Under the pieces are notes generated by a model. It was not told the origin of the DNA. It was given only the letters and a program-made list of their open reading frames with translations, and ran no database searches. 64,000 bases of DNA, from NCBI RefSeq assembly GCF_003852705.1, contig NZ_REFA01000008.1, positions 1-64,000 of the forward strand, written 5' to 3'. Both the position numbers and the translations under genes were made by a program. The stretch comes from Amniculibacterium aquaticum. GTDB lineage: Bacteria; Bacteroidota; Bacteroidia; Flavobacteriales; Weeksellaceae. Of the stretch, positions 1 to 7,101 are shown piece after piece. The first letter of the stretch is position 1; each line of letters begins with the position of its first letter.

Positions 1-2
1 TG

Positions 3-116
3 AACGCTTGGATAGATAGCTTTAAAGCGCTATTAATACGATATGAAACTAAAGAAAAACATTGGAGGGATTTTCATCTGCTCGCATTCTGTTGTATTTT
101 GATTAGGAAACATTAA
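3..116 (+). pseudogene. DDE transposase, C-terminal tail (IS5/IS4-like)
   Basis: An open frame enters from the left edge and stops at 114-116. Its 37 residues contain an AWIDSFKALLIRYE stretch followed by an aromatic and hydrophobic tail ending in IRKH. This resembles the last segment of IS5/IS4-superfamily DDE transposases, just after the final catalytic glutamate region. The rest of the element, if intact, lies outside the window. Its stop overlaps the helicase stop on the other strand by a few bases, so the element probably ends close by, within about 50 bp, although I could not identify a terminal inverted repeat. Family assignment is from recall of the motif only. Confidence 0.55.
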
Positions 117-1018
117 ACAAGTTCATTATCTCCTTCTTCATCAGGATCTTCCATGGGTTTGAATTTAAAATTCGGAGCCAAAACTTGTTCCATCAACAAC
201 GAAGCAGTAATGGCTTTTAACATATTATTCACCGCTAATTTCACATCATCATCCACCGCATCGGGTTGGGCAATAAGATTGGTAAATTGTGCATGGTTTT
301 TATTATTGCTGTCTCTGGTTGCTCGACCAATAATCTGAATGATTTCTGTTAAAGATCCTCGATAGCCTATCGTTAAAGCATGTTGGCAAAACGGCCAGTC
401 GAAACCTTCTTTTGCCATTCCTAAGGCGATAATCATATCGATATCTTCTTCTGTTTTTACTCCTCGCAAATAAGCTACAATTTTATCTCTTGCTTTTGGG
501 TTATCATTCACCAAATCGGCAATTTTCAAGATTCTTCCCGAACGCTTACTTTTTACATACATCACGCCGGTTTCATTATCCTGATATTCTAAGTCGCCTA
601 TACAATCAACAATGTGGTTCACCTCCTCTAATTTTTCTTTTGAGGATTCGGCTGAATTTACACTCGGGATATGGATAATGGTTTTCAGATTTTCATCTAA
701 AATTTCTTCAAGTGCGGACATTTCTTTTTCTCCATCTTTTTTATAATATCTTCCTTTATAAAAATGATAACCTATTCCTAAGGATTTTAAATATTCATAA
801 CCATTGAGTTGGTCGTAGTAATTATAAGTAACATGGGTAAACTTCGCTTCATCTTCCGGAGTTAAAACAGGAACACTATCTCCACGGAAATAAGATCCCG
901 TCATGGCAATAATATGTGCATTAGATTTAGCCATTATATTGCGAATTACATTTCCCAAGATGTTATCGCCATCGGCAGAAACATGGTGGAACTCATCAAT
1001 AGCCACTAAACAATTGTT
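113..1018 (-). pseudogene. DExH helicase of a restriction-modification locus, C-terminal remnant
   Basis: The frame is open from a stop at 1019-1021 and begins directly at helicase motif II (CLVAIDEFHH, Walker B). It then shows motif III (AMTGSYFRGD), a RecA2 domain with GMAKEGFDWP, and motif VI (IQIIGRATRDS). Motif I (Walker A) and everything before motif II are missing, so this cannot be an active ATPase. A GTG at 1004-1006 could start translation but lies inside motif II. From memory, the family normally continues well beyond the LAPNFKFKP segment; here it ends 15 residues later, against the transposase tail, so the 3' end is probably also cut. Related helicases are encoded next to MmeI-like methyltransferases, and the preceding fragment is exactly that. 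Confidence 0.75.
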
Positions 1019-1601
1019 TTAACCTCAAAAATTCCGGTATCCTCCGCAAAAAAACAAAACAACAAACGCGATAGAAAGATATTTAATTGGTGACTTCCCT
1101 TCGCAATCCAATCGGGATTGTCCACCGCCAAATATCATACAACTCACCCAGTTTATAGGCAGCATCTCTGTCGGCTTTATTGTTATTACTCACCCGGTAA
1201 ATTTCCGCCCCGGAAAGTGGCAGGAAAAAATCTACCTGCTCTAAAGCTCCAAGATCTTGAAGGTTAAATTCCCTATTAACATTTTTCTTGGTATCTACGG
1301 CTACGGCTTTTTCAAAATCGGTAACAAAAAGAAAACGCGGCTTTTGTCGGGCTATTTTAGGATCTTTAATCAGTTCATCAATCGAGTGAAGCAGGTTTTC
1401 GGCCTTTTCTGTTTTAAAGAAAATTTTCCCTTTGTAGAAGAGTTCACCTTCCTTTTTCGAGAGGTTGTAATCTCCTTTTTTCAGACGGGTAATCGTGGTT
1501 TTTGATAAACCAAAAGAAAGAAGAAAATCATAGATGAATTCTTCCTTGGAAAAGCTAGTGGATATATTTTGTAAGTTTTTCTGTATCTCAGATTTTTTCA
1601 T
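1006..1601 (-). pseudogene. MmeI-like DNA methyltransferase, N-terminal remnant with frameshift
   Basis: The gene begins at ATG 1601 and reads 157 plausible residues (FIYDFLLSFGLSKTTITRLKKG near the start) up to ELYD near 1132. There the frame is lost and ends in the junk tail IWRWTIPIGLRREVTN. In the neighbouring frame the protein continues immediately as YLAVDNPDWIAKG and then NIFLSRLLFCFFAEDTGIF, a segment typical of MmeI-like class I methyltransferases just before their catalytic domain. One missing base near 1131 explains this. The second frame then breaks off around 1010-1030, where helicase sequence takes over. The SAM-binding and target-recognition parts are deleted. This is a dead R-M locus, not a short functional gene. 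Confidence 0.7.
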
Positions 1602-1779
1602 GAGTCTTATAAAAATCTTTAGCCAGTATTTGAAAGTCTAAAGTTAAGCAAATTAGGGAATTTACTAGTATCAACAATCGTATTTCACAGTTGTTTTTAA
1701 AGATTTTTTTATTGAATCTTGATTATTTAAAAAGATAGATCCAACAACCAATTTAATCCTTTGGTATTTCCTAACAAAA

Positions 1780-1805
1780 AAGCACCTACATTGCTGTAAG
1801 TGCTT
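1780..1805 (-). terminator. Intrinsic terminator after the tRNA/GIY-YIG array
   Basis: Ten-base stem AAGCACCTAC / GTAAGTGCTT with one mismatch and a 6-base loop. On the minus strand it is followed by a run of T (A-run at 1776-1780). It follows the last tRNA fragment and differs from the three hairpins inside the array, so it may be the original terminator of the ancestral tRNA gene. Confidence 0.7.
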
Positions 1806-1818
1806 AATTCAAAAAGTG

Positions 1819-1900
1819 TGGTCCTCCCGAAAGTATTCGGGATAAATTTGGCTCGAACCAGGGACCACCAGTCCCGATAGCTATCGGGAGAGTCAGGTGC
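1819..1900 (-). pseudogene. tRNA 3' fragment with palindrome insertions, copy 1
   Basis: Matches the intact tRNA at 3040-3113 in three blocks: GCACCTGACTC (anticodon stem, 1890-1900), the variable and T-arm block ending TTCGAGCC, and the terminal GGACCA. The anticodon loop segment is replaced by the perfect palindrome CCCGATAGCTATCGGG (1873-1888). The T-stem 3' side is replaced by a hairpin TCCCGAA/TTCGGGA (1825-1842). The acceptor 5' strand and D-arm are absent, so it cannot make a tRNA. It overlaps the last codons of the adjacent GIY-YIG gene. Confidence 0.85.
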
Positions 1901-2189
1901 AAGCATATTTTTGTTTTAGTTTCTCTGAGATTTCAGGGAATTTTTTAAGATTTTCAATATAAGTTCGACTTTTCATTTTTTTGATATGTTGCTCAATGGA
2001 AATAGCTTGAACATTACAATCACATTTAATAAAGAAATAAACCACCCAATCATTAGTAATTTTGGTATAGGATTGATTATAGAACCCTAGACGGTGTTTT
2101 TTCAAACGATTGTCCAAAGAATCTTGGGTAAATCCGATATAAAATTTATCCAAACATTTAGAATACAATATATAACAAATTGAGTCCAT
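1893..2189 (-). CDS. GIY-YIG nuclease family protein, copy 1
   Basis: 98 residues covering a compact GIY-YIG domain: the CYILYS strand (GIY position), FYIGF (YIG position), NRLKKH with the catalytic-type Arg, and a Glu in SIEQHIKK. The size matches the small stand-alone YhbQ/UvrC-N-like nucleases. The last two codons and the stop are contributed by tRNA sequence (GCACCTGA). The start codon lies 2 nt after the T-run of a hairpin, leaving no ribosome binding site between them. It differs from copies 2 and 3 at four positions (K/R11, S/A40, Q/K67, F/Y83 approximately). Target and function are unknown; a role in copying the element into tRNA genes is inference. Confidence 0.75.
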   Translation of the reverse strand: MDSICYILYSKCLDKFYIGFTQDSLDNRLKKHRLGFYNQSYTKITNDWVVYFFIKCDCNVQAISIEQHIKKMKSRTYIENLKKFPEISEKLKQKYACT

Positions 2190-2191
2190 AC

Positions 2192-2223
2192 AAAAAAAGC
2201 CTTAACCAAAAATGTTAAGGCTT
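2192..2223 (-). terminator. Hairpin with T-run between tRNA fragment and GIY-YIG copy 1
   Basis: Perfect 10-bp stem AAGCCTTAAC / GTTAAGGCTT with a 7-base loop, followed on the minus strand by seven T residues and then, 2 nt later, the ATG of the nuclease gene. It has the form of an intrinsic terminator for the tRNA upstream and would also limit transcription into the nuclease gene. Confidence 0.75.
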
Positions 2224-2225
2224 TG

Positions 2226-2307
2226 TGGTCCTCCCGAAAGTATTCGGGATAAATTTGGCTCGAACCAGGGACCACCAGTCCCGATAGCTATCGGGAGAGT
2301 CAGGTGC
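2226..2307 (-). pseudogene. tRNA 3' fragment with palindrome insertions, copy 2
   Basis: Same layout as the fragment at 1819-1900, with the same two palindrome replacements at the same positions: CCCGATAGCTATCGGG in the anticodon loop and the TCCCGAA/TTCGGGA hairpin in the T-arm. The palindromes were therefore in place before the units multiplied. Confidence 0.85.
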
Positions 2308-2596
2308 AAGCATATTTTTGTTTTAGTTTCTCTGAGATTTCAGGGTATTTTTTTAGATTTTCAATATAAGTTCGACTTTTCATTTTTTTGATATGTTTTT
2401 CAATGGAAATAGCTTGAACATTACAATCACATTTAATAAAAAAATAAACCACCCAATCATTAGTAATTTTGGTATAGGCTTGATTATAGAATCCTAGACG
2501 GTGTTTTTTCAAACGATTGTCCAAAGAATCTTGGGTAAATCCGATATAAAATTTATCCAAACATCTAGAATACAATATATAACAAATTGAGTCCAT
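2300..2596 (-). CDS. GIY-YIG nuclease family protein, copy 2
   Basis: 98 residues, identical in protein sequence to copy 3. CYILYS, FYIGF, NRLKKH and SIEKHIKK mark the GIY-YIG fold. The stop codon is read from the tRNA-derived GCACCTGA. It is preceded by the hairpin at 2599-2630. Near identity to copy 3 means recent duplication or gene conversion. Confidence 0.75.
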   Translation of the reverse strand: MDSICYILYSRCLDKFYIGFTQDSLDNRLKKHRLGFYNQAYTKITNDWVVYFFIKCDCNVQAISIEKHIKKMKSRTYIENLKKYPEISEKLKQKYACT

Positions 2597-2598
2597 AC

Positions 2599-2630
2599 AA
2601 AAAAAGCCTTAACCAAAAATGTTAAGGCTT
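2599..2630 (-). terminator. Hairpin with T-run between tRNA fragment and GIY-YIG copy 2
   Basis: Second copy of the AAGCCTTAAC / GTTAAGGCTT stem, with seven T on the minus strand ending 2 nt before the nuclease start codon. Confidence 0.75.
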
Positions 2631-2632
2631 TG

Positions 2633-2714
2633 TGGTCCTCCCGAAAGTATTCGGGATAAATTTGGCTCGAACCAGGGACCACCAGTCCCGATAGCTATCG
2701 GGAGAGTCAGGTGC
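2633..2714 (-). pseudogene. tRNA 3' fragment with palindrome insertions, copy 3
   Basis: Third copy, same blocks and same palindromes as at 1819-1900. It lacks the 5' half of a tRNA. Confidence 0.85.
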
Positions 2715-3003
2715 AAGCATATTTTTGTTTTAGTTTCTCTGAGATTTCAGGGTATTTTTTTAGATTTTCAATATAAGTTCGACTTTTCATTTTTTTGATA
2801 TGTTTTTCAATGGAAATAGCTTGAACATTACAATCACATTTAATAAAAAAATAAACCACCCAATCATTAGTAATTTTGGTATAGGCTTGATTATAGAATC
2901 CTAGACGGTGTTTTTTCAAACGATTGTCCAAAGAATCTTGGGTAAATCCGATATAAAATTTATCCAAACATCTAGAATACAATATATAACAAATTGAGTC
3001 CAT
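2707..3003 (-). CDS. GIY-YIG nuclease family protein, copy 3 (next to the tRNA)
   Basis: 98 residues, same protein as copy 2. It follows the intact tRNA by 36 nt, and that gap is filled by a terminator-like hairpin. If the hairpin works as a terminator, the gene is expressed only by read-through from the tRNA promoter or from a promoter I cannot see. GIY-YIG domains cut DNA with one conserved Glu and a YIG Tyr, and both are present. Housekeeping repair (UvrC, YhbQ) versus a selfish nuclease cannot be told apart from sequence alone; the linkage to tRNA favours selfish. Confidence 0.75.
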   Translation of the reverse strand: MDSICYILYSRCLDKFYIGFTQDSLDNRLKKHRLGFYNQAYTKITNDWVVYFFIKCDCNVQAISIEKHIKKMKSRTYIENLKKYPEISEKLKQKYACT

Positions 3004-3005
3004 AC

Positions 3006-3037
3006 AAAAAAAGCCTTAACCAAAAATGTTAAGGCTT
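3006..3037 (-). terminator. Terminator of the intact tRNA
   Basis: AAGCCTTAAC / GTTAAGGCTT stem, 7-base loop, seven T on the minus strand. It starts 3 nt after the tRNA 3' end and finishes 2 nt before the start codon of the nearest GIY-YIG gene. Confidence 0.8.
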
Positions 3038-3039
3038 TG

Positions 3040-3113
3040 TGGTCCCACCTGGGCTCGAACCAGGGACCACCTGATTATGAGTCAGGTGCTCTAACCAACT
3101 GAGCTATAGGACC
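3040..3113 (-). tRNA. tRNA with CAT anticodon (Met or Ile2)
   Basis: 74 nt fold into a complete cloverleaf: acceptor GGTCCTA / TGGGACC, a D-arm with AGCTCAGTTGGTTAGAGC, anticodon stem CCTGA/TCAGG around loop CTCATAA, and T-arm CCTGGTTCGAGCCCAGG. The discriminator base is A and CCA is not encoded. The anticodon CAT fits either elongator Met or the lysidine-modified Ile2, and I cannot decide between them. It is the parent of the three fragments downstream. Confidence 0.9.
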
Positions 3114-3145
3114 TCGAAAACAAGTTGTTTCCGTTGATTGGTGTG

Positions 3146-3153
3146 CAAAAATA
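3146..3153 (-). promoter_or_regulatory. Bacteroidota -7 box for the tRNA
   Basis: TATTTTTG on the minus strand (TAnnTTTG consensus) lies 33 nt upstream of the tRNA 5' end. Confidence 0.6.
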
Positions 3154-3180
3154 ATAAAAAAATATCTTCTGCAAAATTTT

Positions 3181-3579
3181 TTATGCTTTTTCTTGACACA
3201 ACTCTACCAAGACTCCATTGGTGGACTTGGGGTGGAGGAATACAACCAGCTTATTGTCAGCGCCTTCCTTGGGTTCTTCGGAGATGAAGATGAAACCGGA
3301 TTTTTTTAATCTTTCAATTTCTGAGTAAATGTTTTCTACTCCAAAAGCAATGTGATGGATGCCTTCACCTTTTTTGTCAATGAATTTTGAGATGGGACTT
3401 TCTGGATTGGTGGCTTCTAAAAGTTCGATTTTGGATTCGCCCACTTCAAAAAAAGAGGTGGTTACGCCTTCGCGCTCTACGCTTTCTTTTTTGTAACAGT
3501 CCTTGCCTAAGAGTTTTGCGAAAAGTTCGTCGGACATTCCTAATGATTTTACGGCAATGCCGAGGTGTTCTATTTTCAT
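3181..3579 (-). CDS. mce: Methylmalonyl-CoA epimerase
   Basis: 132 residues, full length for the family, in two vicinal-oxygen-chelate modules. The metal-ligand pattern is visible: His5 in IEHLGIAV, His76 in IHHIAFGV, and Glu126 in LVELC. The enzyme interconverts (R)- and (S)-methylmalonyl-CoA in the cytosol, linking methylmalonyl-CoA mutase to propionyl-CoA carboxylase. It is transcribed away from rbfA, with no obvious operon partner; the mutase subunits are not in this window. Confidence 0.9.
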   Translation of the reverse strand: MKIEHLGIAVKSLGMSDELFAKLLGKDCYKKESVEREGVTTSFFEVGESKIELLEATNPESPISKFIDKKGEGIHHIAFGVENIYSEIERLKKSGFIFISEEPKEGADNKLVVFLHPKSTNGVLVELCQEKA

Positions 3580-3651
3580 GAAATAAGTTTTAAAGATAAA
3601 TTAATGGAAGTTTGGAAATTGAATTCTAAAATAAAATTCAAACAAAAATAC

Positions 3652-3659
3652 TAAATTTG
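3652..3659 (+). promoter_or_regulatory. -7 box for rbfA
   Basis: TAAATTTG ends 4 nt before the rbfA ATG at 3664, so the transcript is nearly leaderless if this box is used. Confidence 0.6.
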
Positions 3660-3663
3660 CAAC

Positions 3664-4026
3664 ATGAATGAAAGTAACAGACAAAGAAAAGTAGCCCAAA
3701 TCATACAAGAAGACTTTGCCGAATTGTTCAGAAAACAATCTGCTGAAAGTCCTCAGAATATCCTTATTACCGTATCAGATGTAAAGGTTACAGCGGATTT
3801 GAGTATTGCTAAAATCTATTTGAGCATTTTTCCACAGGAATTTTGCAAGAATATTATGTCGGAAATTGAAACGAATAAATCGCAGTATCGCAATTACATG
3901 GGACAAAAAATGGGCAAGCAAGTTCGAATTATTCCGAATCTAAATTTTTATTTAGATACCACTTTGGACGATGTAGAAAGAATTGAAAAAGAATTGAAAG
4001 GAGAGGGCGATAATCCCGTTTTGTAA
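3664..4026 (+). CDS. rbfA: Ribosome-binding factor A
   Basis: 120 residues with the KH-like RbfA fold pattern: N-terminal helix RQRKVAQIIQEDFAELFRK, VKVTADLSIAKIYLSIF, then GKQVRIIPNLNFYLDTTLDDVERIEKEL with the typical PxLxFxxDxxx signature. It assists 30S subunit maturation at the 16S 5' helix. It is followed 21 nt later by a LolC/E-like permease gene, an arrangement I recall from other flavobacteria. Confidence 0.95.
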   Translation: MNESNRQRKVAQIIQEDFAELFRKQSAESPQNILITVSDVKVTADLSIAKIYLSIFPQEFCKNIMSEIETNKSQYRNYMGQKMGKQVRIIPNLNFYLDTTLDDVERIEKELKGEGDNPVL

Positions 4027-4047
4027 ATTCTCTTAGAACGAATTTTC

Positions 4048-5253
4048 TTGAAGAACACGGCTTTTTATATTGCACAAAGGTACCTTATTGCCAAAAAAGG
4101 AAGTTCTGCAGTCACCATAATTACTTGGTTGGCTGTTTTGGCGATGACTTTTGCCGTTACGGCCATGTTCATCATTATTTCGGTTTTCTCGGGATTGGAA
4201 GATCTCAATCGAGACATCATCAAAAATCTGCATGCCGATCTTACCATAAAAAGTTCGTCTGGGAAAACGCTGAAAAATCTCGATACGATTGTTAAAACCC
4301 TGAAAGAAACAACTGAGATCAAAACTTTTTCTAAAGTTATTGAAGAGAAAGTCTATGTAGAGTTCAGTTCTAAAGGAGATATTGCCTATCTTAGAGCAAC
4401 CGATTCTGCCTATACCCAAGTCAACCCGATCAATAAAAATCTATTAATTGGCAATTATCCTGGATACACCTACAGCAACGAAGTGGTGATGGAGTACCAA
4501 TTGGCCAATCGTTTGGCGATACCGGTAGGTTCGGATCAGGATTATGCCATGATGTTTATGCCAAAAGCAGGGACGGGGATCATCTCCAAAGAGGAGGATA
4601 TTTTTAACAAAAAAGAAATTTTTATTACCGGAATTTTTCCCGGAAACGATCAGCTGAACAACTACATTATTGCTCCAATAGAGCTGGCTCAGCAGTTGTT
4701 GAACTTGCCCAAAAATTCAGCCTACCAAATTGTAATCAAGCTTAAAAATCCAGATCAGACGGATGAGGTAAAAGCTAAATTGCTTTCCAAATTGGGATCT
4801 TCTGTAAAAATTACTACCAAGCAAGAAGAGAATGCGGCTTTTTGGAAAATGATCAATACCGAAAAGATATTTATCTATCTTATTTTTGCATTGGTTATTT
4901 TTATCACAACATTCAATTTGGCCGGAGCCATCACCATTTTACAATTGGACAAGAAGGAGCAAGCAAGAGCTTTGTTGTCTTTTGGTATGTCGCTTAGAGA
5001 GCTTCGTTTGACCTATTTTTATACGGGAATACTCATTATTGTTACCGGAGTATCTGCGGGACTTTTGTTGGGGACCGCCATTTGTTTGGTTCAGATTCAG
5101 ACTGAAATCTTTCAAGCTGGCGAGAATTTCCCATATCCTGTTCGTATTCTGGCAAAAAATTATTTAATCGTAACAGCTACTGCTTCTTTCTTTAGCGTCA
5201 TCATCGCTTGGTTGTTTTCAAAAATCAATAAAAAGAATATTACGGAGAAATAA
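4048..5253 (+). CDS. LolC/LolE-family ABC transporter permease
   Basis: 401 residues: an N-terminal membrane helix (TIITWLAVLAMTFAVTAMFIIISVFSG), a large periplasmic domain (about 45-270), then three C-terminal membrane helices, the last near FFSVIIAWLF. This is the MacB/FtsX-core topology of lipoprotein-releasing permeases. It probably extracts lipoproteins from the inner membrane together with an ATPase encoded elsewhere. The start is TTG at 4048, since no ATG lies upstream in frame. It is probably cotranscribed with rbfA. Confidence 0.85.
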   Translation: MKNTAFYIAQRYLIAKKGSSAVTIITWLAVLAMTFAVTAMFIIISVFSGLEDLNRDIIKNLHADLTIKSSSGKTLKNLDTIVKTLKETTEIKTFSKVIEEKVYVEFSSKGDIAYLRATDSAYTQVNPINKNLLIGNYPGYTYSNEVVMEYQLANRLAIPVGSDQDYAMMFMPKAGTGIISKEEDIFNKKEIFITGIFPGNDQLNNYIIAPIELAQQLLNLPKNSAYQIVIKLKNPDQTDEVKAKLLSKLGSSVKITTKQEENAAFWKMINTEKIFIYLIFALVIFITTFNLAGAITILQLDKKEQARALLSFGMSLRELRLTYFYTGILIIVTGVSAGLLLGTAICLVQIQTEIFQAGENFPYPVRILAKNYLIVTATASFFSVIIAWLFSKINKKNITEK

Positions 5254-5276
5254 TATAGAACTCGATATTAATTTCG

Positions 5277-5284
5277 TAAATTTG
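5277..5284 (+). promoter_or_regulatory. -7 box for the secreted endonuclease
   Basis: TAAATTTG, 27 nt before the ATG at 5312. Confidence 0.5.
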
Positions 5285-5311
5285 TTGCCCATTTTTTAAA
5301 ACATAGAAAGT

Positions 5312-7084
5312 ATGAAATCGTATTTCGTATGGGTGGCTTCTTTATTACTGTCCACCAATTTACTAGCGCAAGCTCCAGCAGGTTATTATAGCGGGACTAC
5401 CGGGCTTACAGGTCAGGCACTAAAAACCAAACTAAGTCAGATCATCACCAACGGTCATGTCGATCATGGATATGGAGGATTGTGGACGGCCTATCAAACT
5501 ACAGACAGAGATTATTACTACGAAAACGATGGAACGGTTTTGGATATGTATTCTGAAAATCCTACAGGATCGGATCCGTATTCGTACACGATATCGACCA
5601 ACCAATGCGGGTCGTATTCTGCAGAGGGACATTGTTATAATCGTGAGCATGTTGTACCTCAAAGTTTGTTTAGTGAAGCTTCACCAATGAAAAACGATAT
5701 TCATTTCATCAGAGCTACCGATGGTAAAGTGAATGGGATGAGAAGCAATTATCCTTTTGGGAAAGTAGGTACAGCAACATTCACTTCTCAAAACGGATCC
5801 AAATTGGGGAATTCTGTTTCTGCAGGATATTTCGGAACGGTGTTTGAGCCGATTGATGAGTTTAAAGGCGATATCGCCAGGATGATATTTTATTTCGTAA
5901 CCCGTTATGAAAATAACCTTTCTAATTTTTCTTCAGGGGACATGTTGGGAGGTTCTTCGTATCCAGGGTTACAATCTTGGGAGCTCAACCAGTTGTTGTT
6001 GTGGCATGCTCAAGATCCGGTTTCTGCAGCTGAAATTGGCAGAAACAACGCTTCTTATGCCTATCAAGGAAATAGGAATCCCTACATCGATAATCCACAA
6101 TGGGTGGGCGTAGTTTGGGGTACTCTAGATGCGGTACCTCCAACAGCAGCTGCCAATCTTGCGACTTCTGGAGCTACCAGCAATTCAATCAATTTGTCAT
6201 GGACAGCAGCTACGGATAATGTTGCTGTGGCGGGTTATGATGTCTATGTTAATGGAGTTTATCACTCCACCGTTTCCGGAACTTCATGTGTGATTAGCGG
6301 ATTGTCGCCATCTACAACTTATTCGTTTTATTTAATTGCAAAAGATCTTTCAGGAAACGCATCACCACAAAGTAATACCGCAAGCGGAACGACATTGGCA
6401 GGATCTGGAGGCGGAACTCCTGGTACTTCTTGTGGGACTGAAGACTTTGCGTCCATTCCTACAGGATCTGGGTATGCAACAAGAACTTGGACCAACAATT
6501 CAATCACTTGGACGGCAACCGATGCTAGGGTAGATGAGACCATTAATGGAAAAGCAATAACTGTAAGAAATGGAAATTTATTGTCATCTACAATTTCTGG
6601 AGGTGTCGGATCCATCACCATGACCACCCAATTGAAGTATTCGGGTTCAGATGCTAACCTGAATGTTGAGGTGAATGGGGTACAAGTAGGTACCATACCG
6701 TACTCTGCAACAGTGGGTACATTTACCATTAACAACATTAATGTAACGGGAAGTTTTACCATAAAAGTGATACAACCAACCACGGGAAATCGTGTTGCAA
6801 TAGACGATCTTAGTTGGACTTGTTATACTTTGGGTACCAACGAAGTTGCCAAAGATGAGCAGTTTGTAGTGTATCCAAACCCAGTGAAAAACAATCAGCT
6901 TTTTGTGAAAGGGAAAAATATTGAAAAAATAGAATTTGCAGAAATTTATTCCACAGAAGGTCGTTTGGTAGAGAAAATTAAACATCCTTTTAAAAACGGA
7001 AACCAATTGAACTTGCCAAAACTCTCCAAAGGAAAATATTTCTTGAAAACCAAAAACGAAACCAAATCGTTTATTATCGAATAA
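5312..7084 (+). CDS. Secreted endonuclease I with FN3 and T9SS sorting domain
   Basis: 590 residues. The signal peptide ends near LLAQA (residue 20). Endonuclease I domain about 25-265, with the CYNREHVVPQSLF core holding the catalytic His, followed by NDIHFIRATDGKVNGMRSNYPFG. A fibronectin type III module lies at about 275-360 (PPTAAANLATSG ... STTYSFYLIAKDLSGN). A beta-rich domain follows (about 370-505), then a type A sorting signal (VVYPNPVKN ... KGKYFLK). It is predicted to be exported through the Sec and type 9 systems and to degrade extracellular DNA for nutrients or biofilm turnover. Its own promoter and terminator make it a single-gene unit. Confidence 0.9.
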   Translation: MKSYFVWVASLLLSTNLLAQAPAGYYSGTTGLTGQALKTKLSQIITNGHVDHGYGGLWTAYQTTDRDYYYENDGTVLDMYSENPTGSDPYSYTISTNQCGSYSAEGHCYNREHVVPQSLFSEASPMKNDIHFIRATDGKVNGMRSNYPFGKVGTATFTSQNGSKLGNSVSAGYFGTVFEPIDEFKGDIARMIFYFVTRYENNLSNFSSGDMLGGSSYPGLQSWELNQLLLWHAQDPVSAAEIGRNNASYAYQGNRNPYIDNPQWVGVVWGTLDAVPPTAAANLATSGATSNSINLSWTAATDNVAVAGYDVYVNGVYHSTVSGTSCVISGLSPSTTYSFYLIAKDLSGNASPQSNTASGTTLAGSGGGTPGTSCGTEDFASIPTGSGYATRTWTNNSITWTATDARVDETINGKAITVRNGNLLSSTISGGVGSITMTTQLKYSGSDANLNVEVNGVQVGTIPYSATVGTFTINNINVTGSFTIKVIQPTTGNRVAIDDLSWTCYTLGTNEVAKDEQFVVYPNPVKNNQLFVKGKNIEKIEFAEIYSTEGRLVEKIKHPFKNGNQLNLPKLSKGKYFLKTKNETKSFIIE

Positions 7085-7101
7085 TAAATGTCATACCATC
7101 C

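Larger units (their letters stand above)
1819..3039 (-). repeat. Tandem array of three 407-bp tRNA/GIY-YIG units
   Basis: Three units repeat with an exact 407-bp period: gene ends fall at 1893, 2300 and 2707, and tRNA 3' ends at 1819, 2226, 2633 and (intact tRNA) 3040. Read on the minus strand, each unit holds a hairpin plus T-run, a GIY-YIG gene, and a 3' tRNA fragment. The two units nearest the tRNA encode identical proteins. The most distant unit (1893-2189) differs at four residues and is followed by different downstream DNA, so it looks oldest. The intact tRNA sits in phase with the period, as expected if the units grew by recombination between tRNA copies. Confidence 0.9.

Noticed and set aside
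1819-2714. Three additional functional tRNA genes
   Set aside because: Each fragment lacks the acceptor 5' strand, the D-arm and an anticodon, so none can fold as a tRNA.
1819-3113. CRISPR array
   Set aside because: The repeats are 407-bp units with genes in them, not short repeats with unique spacers, and no cas genes are near.
6328-6783. 151-codon frame opposite the secreted endonuclease
   Set aside because: Antisense shadow of a beta-rich repeat-bearing region. The plus-strand protein is unambiguous.
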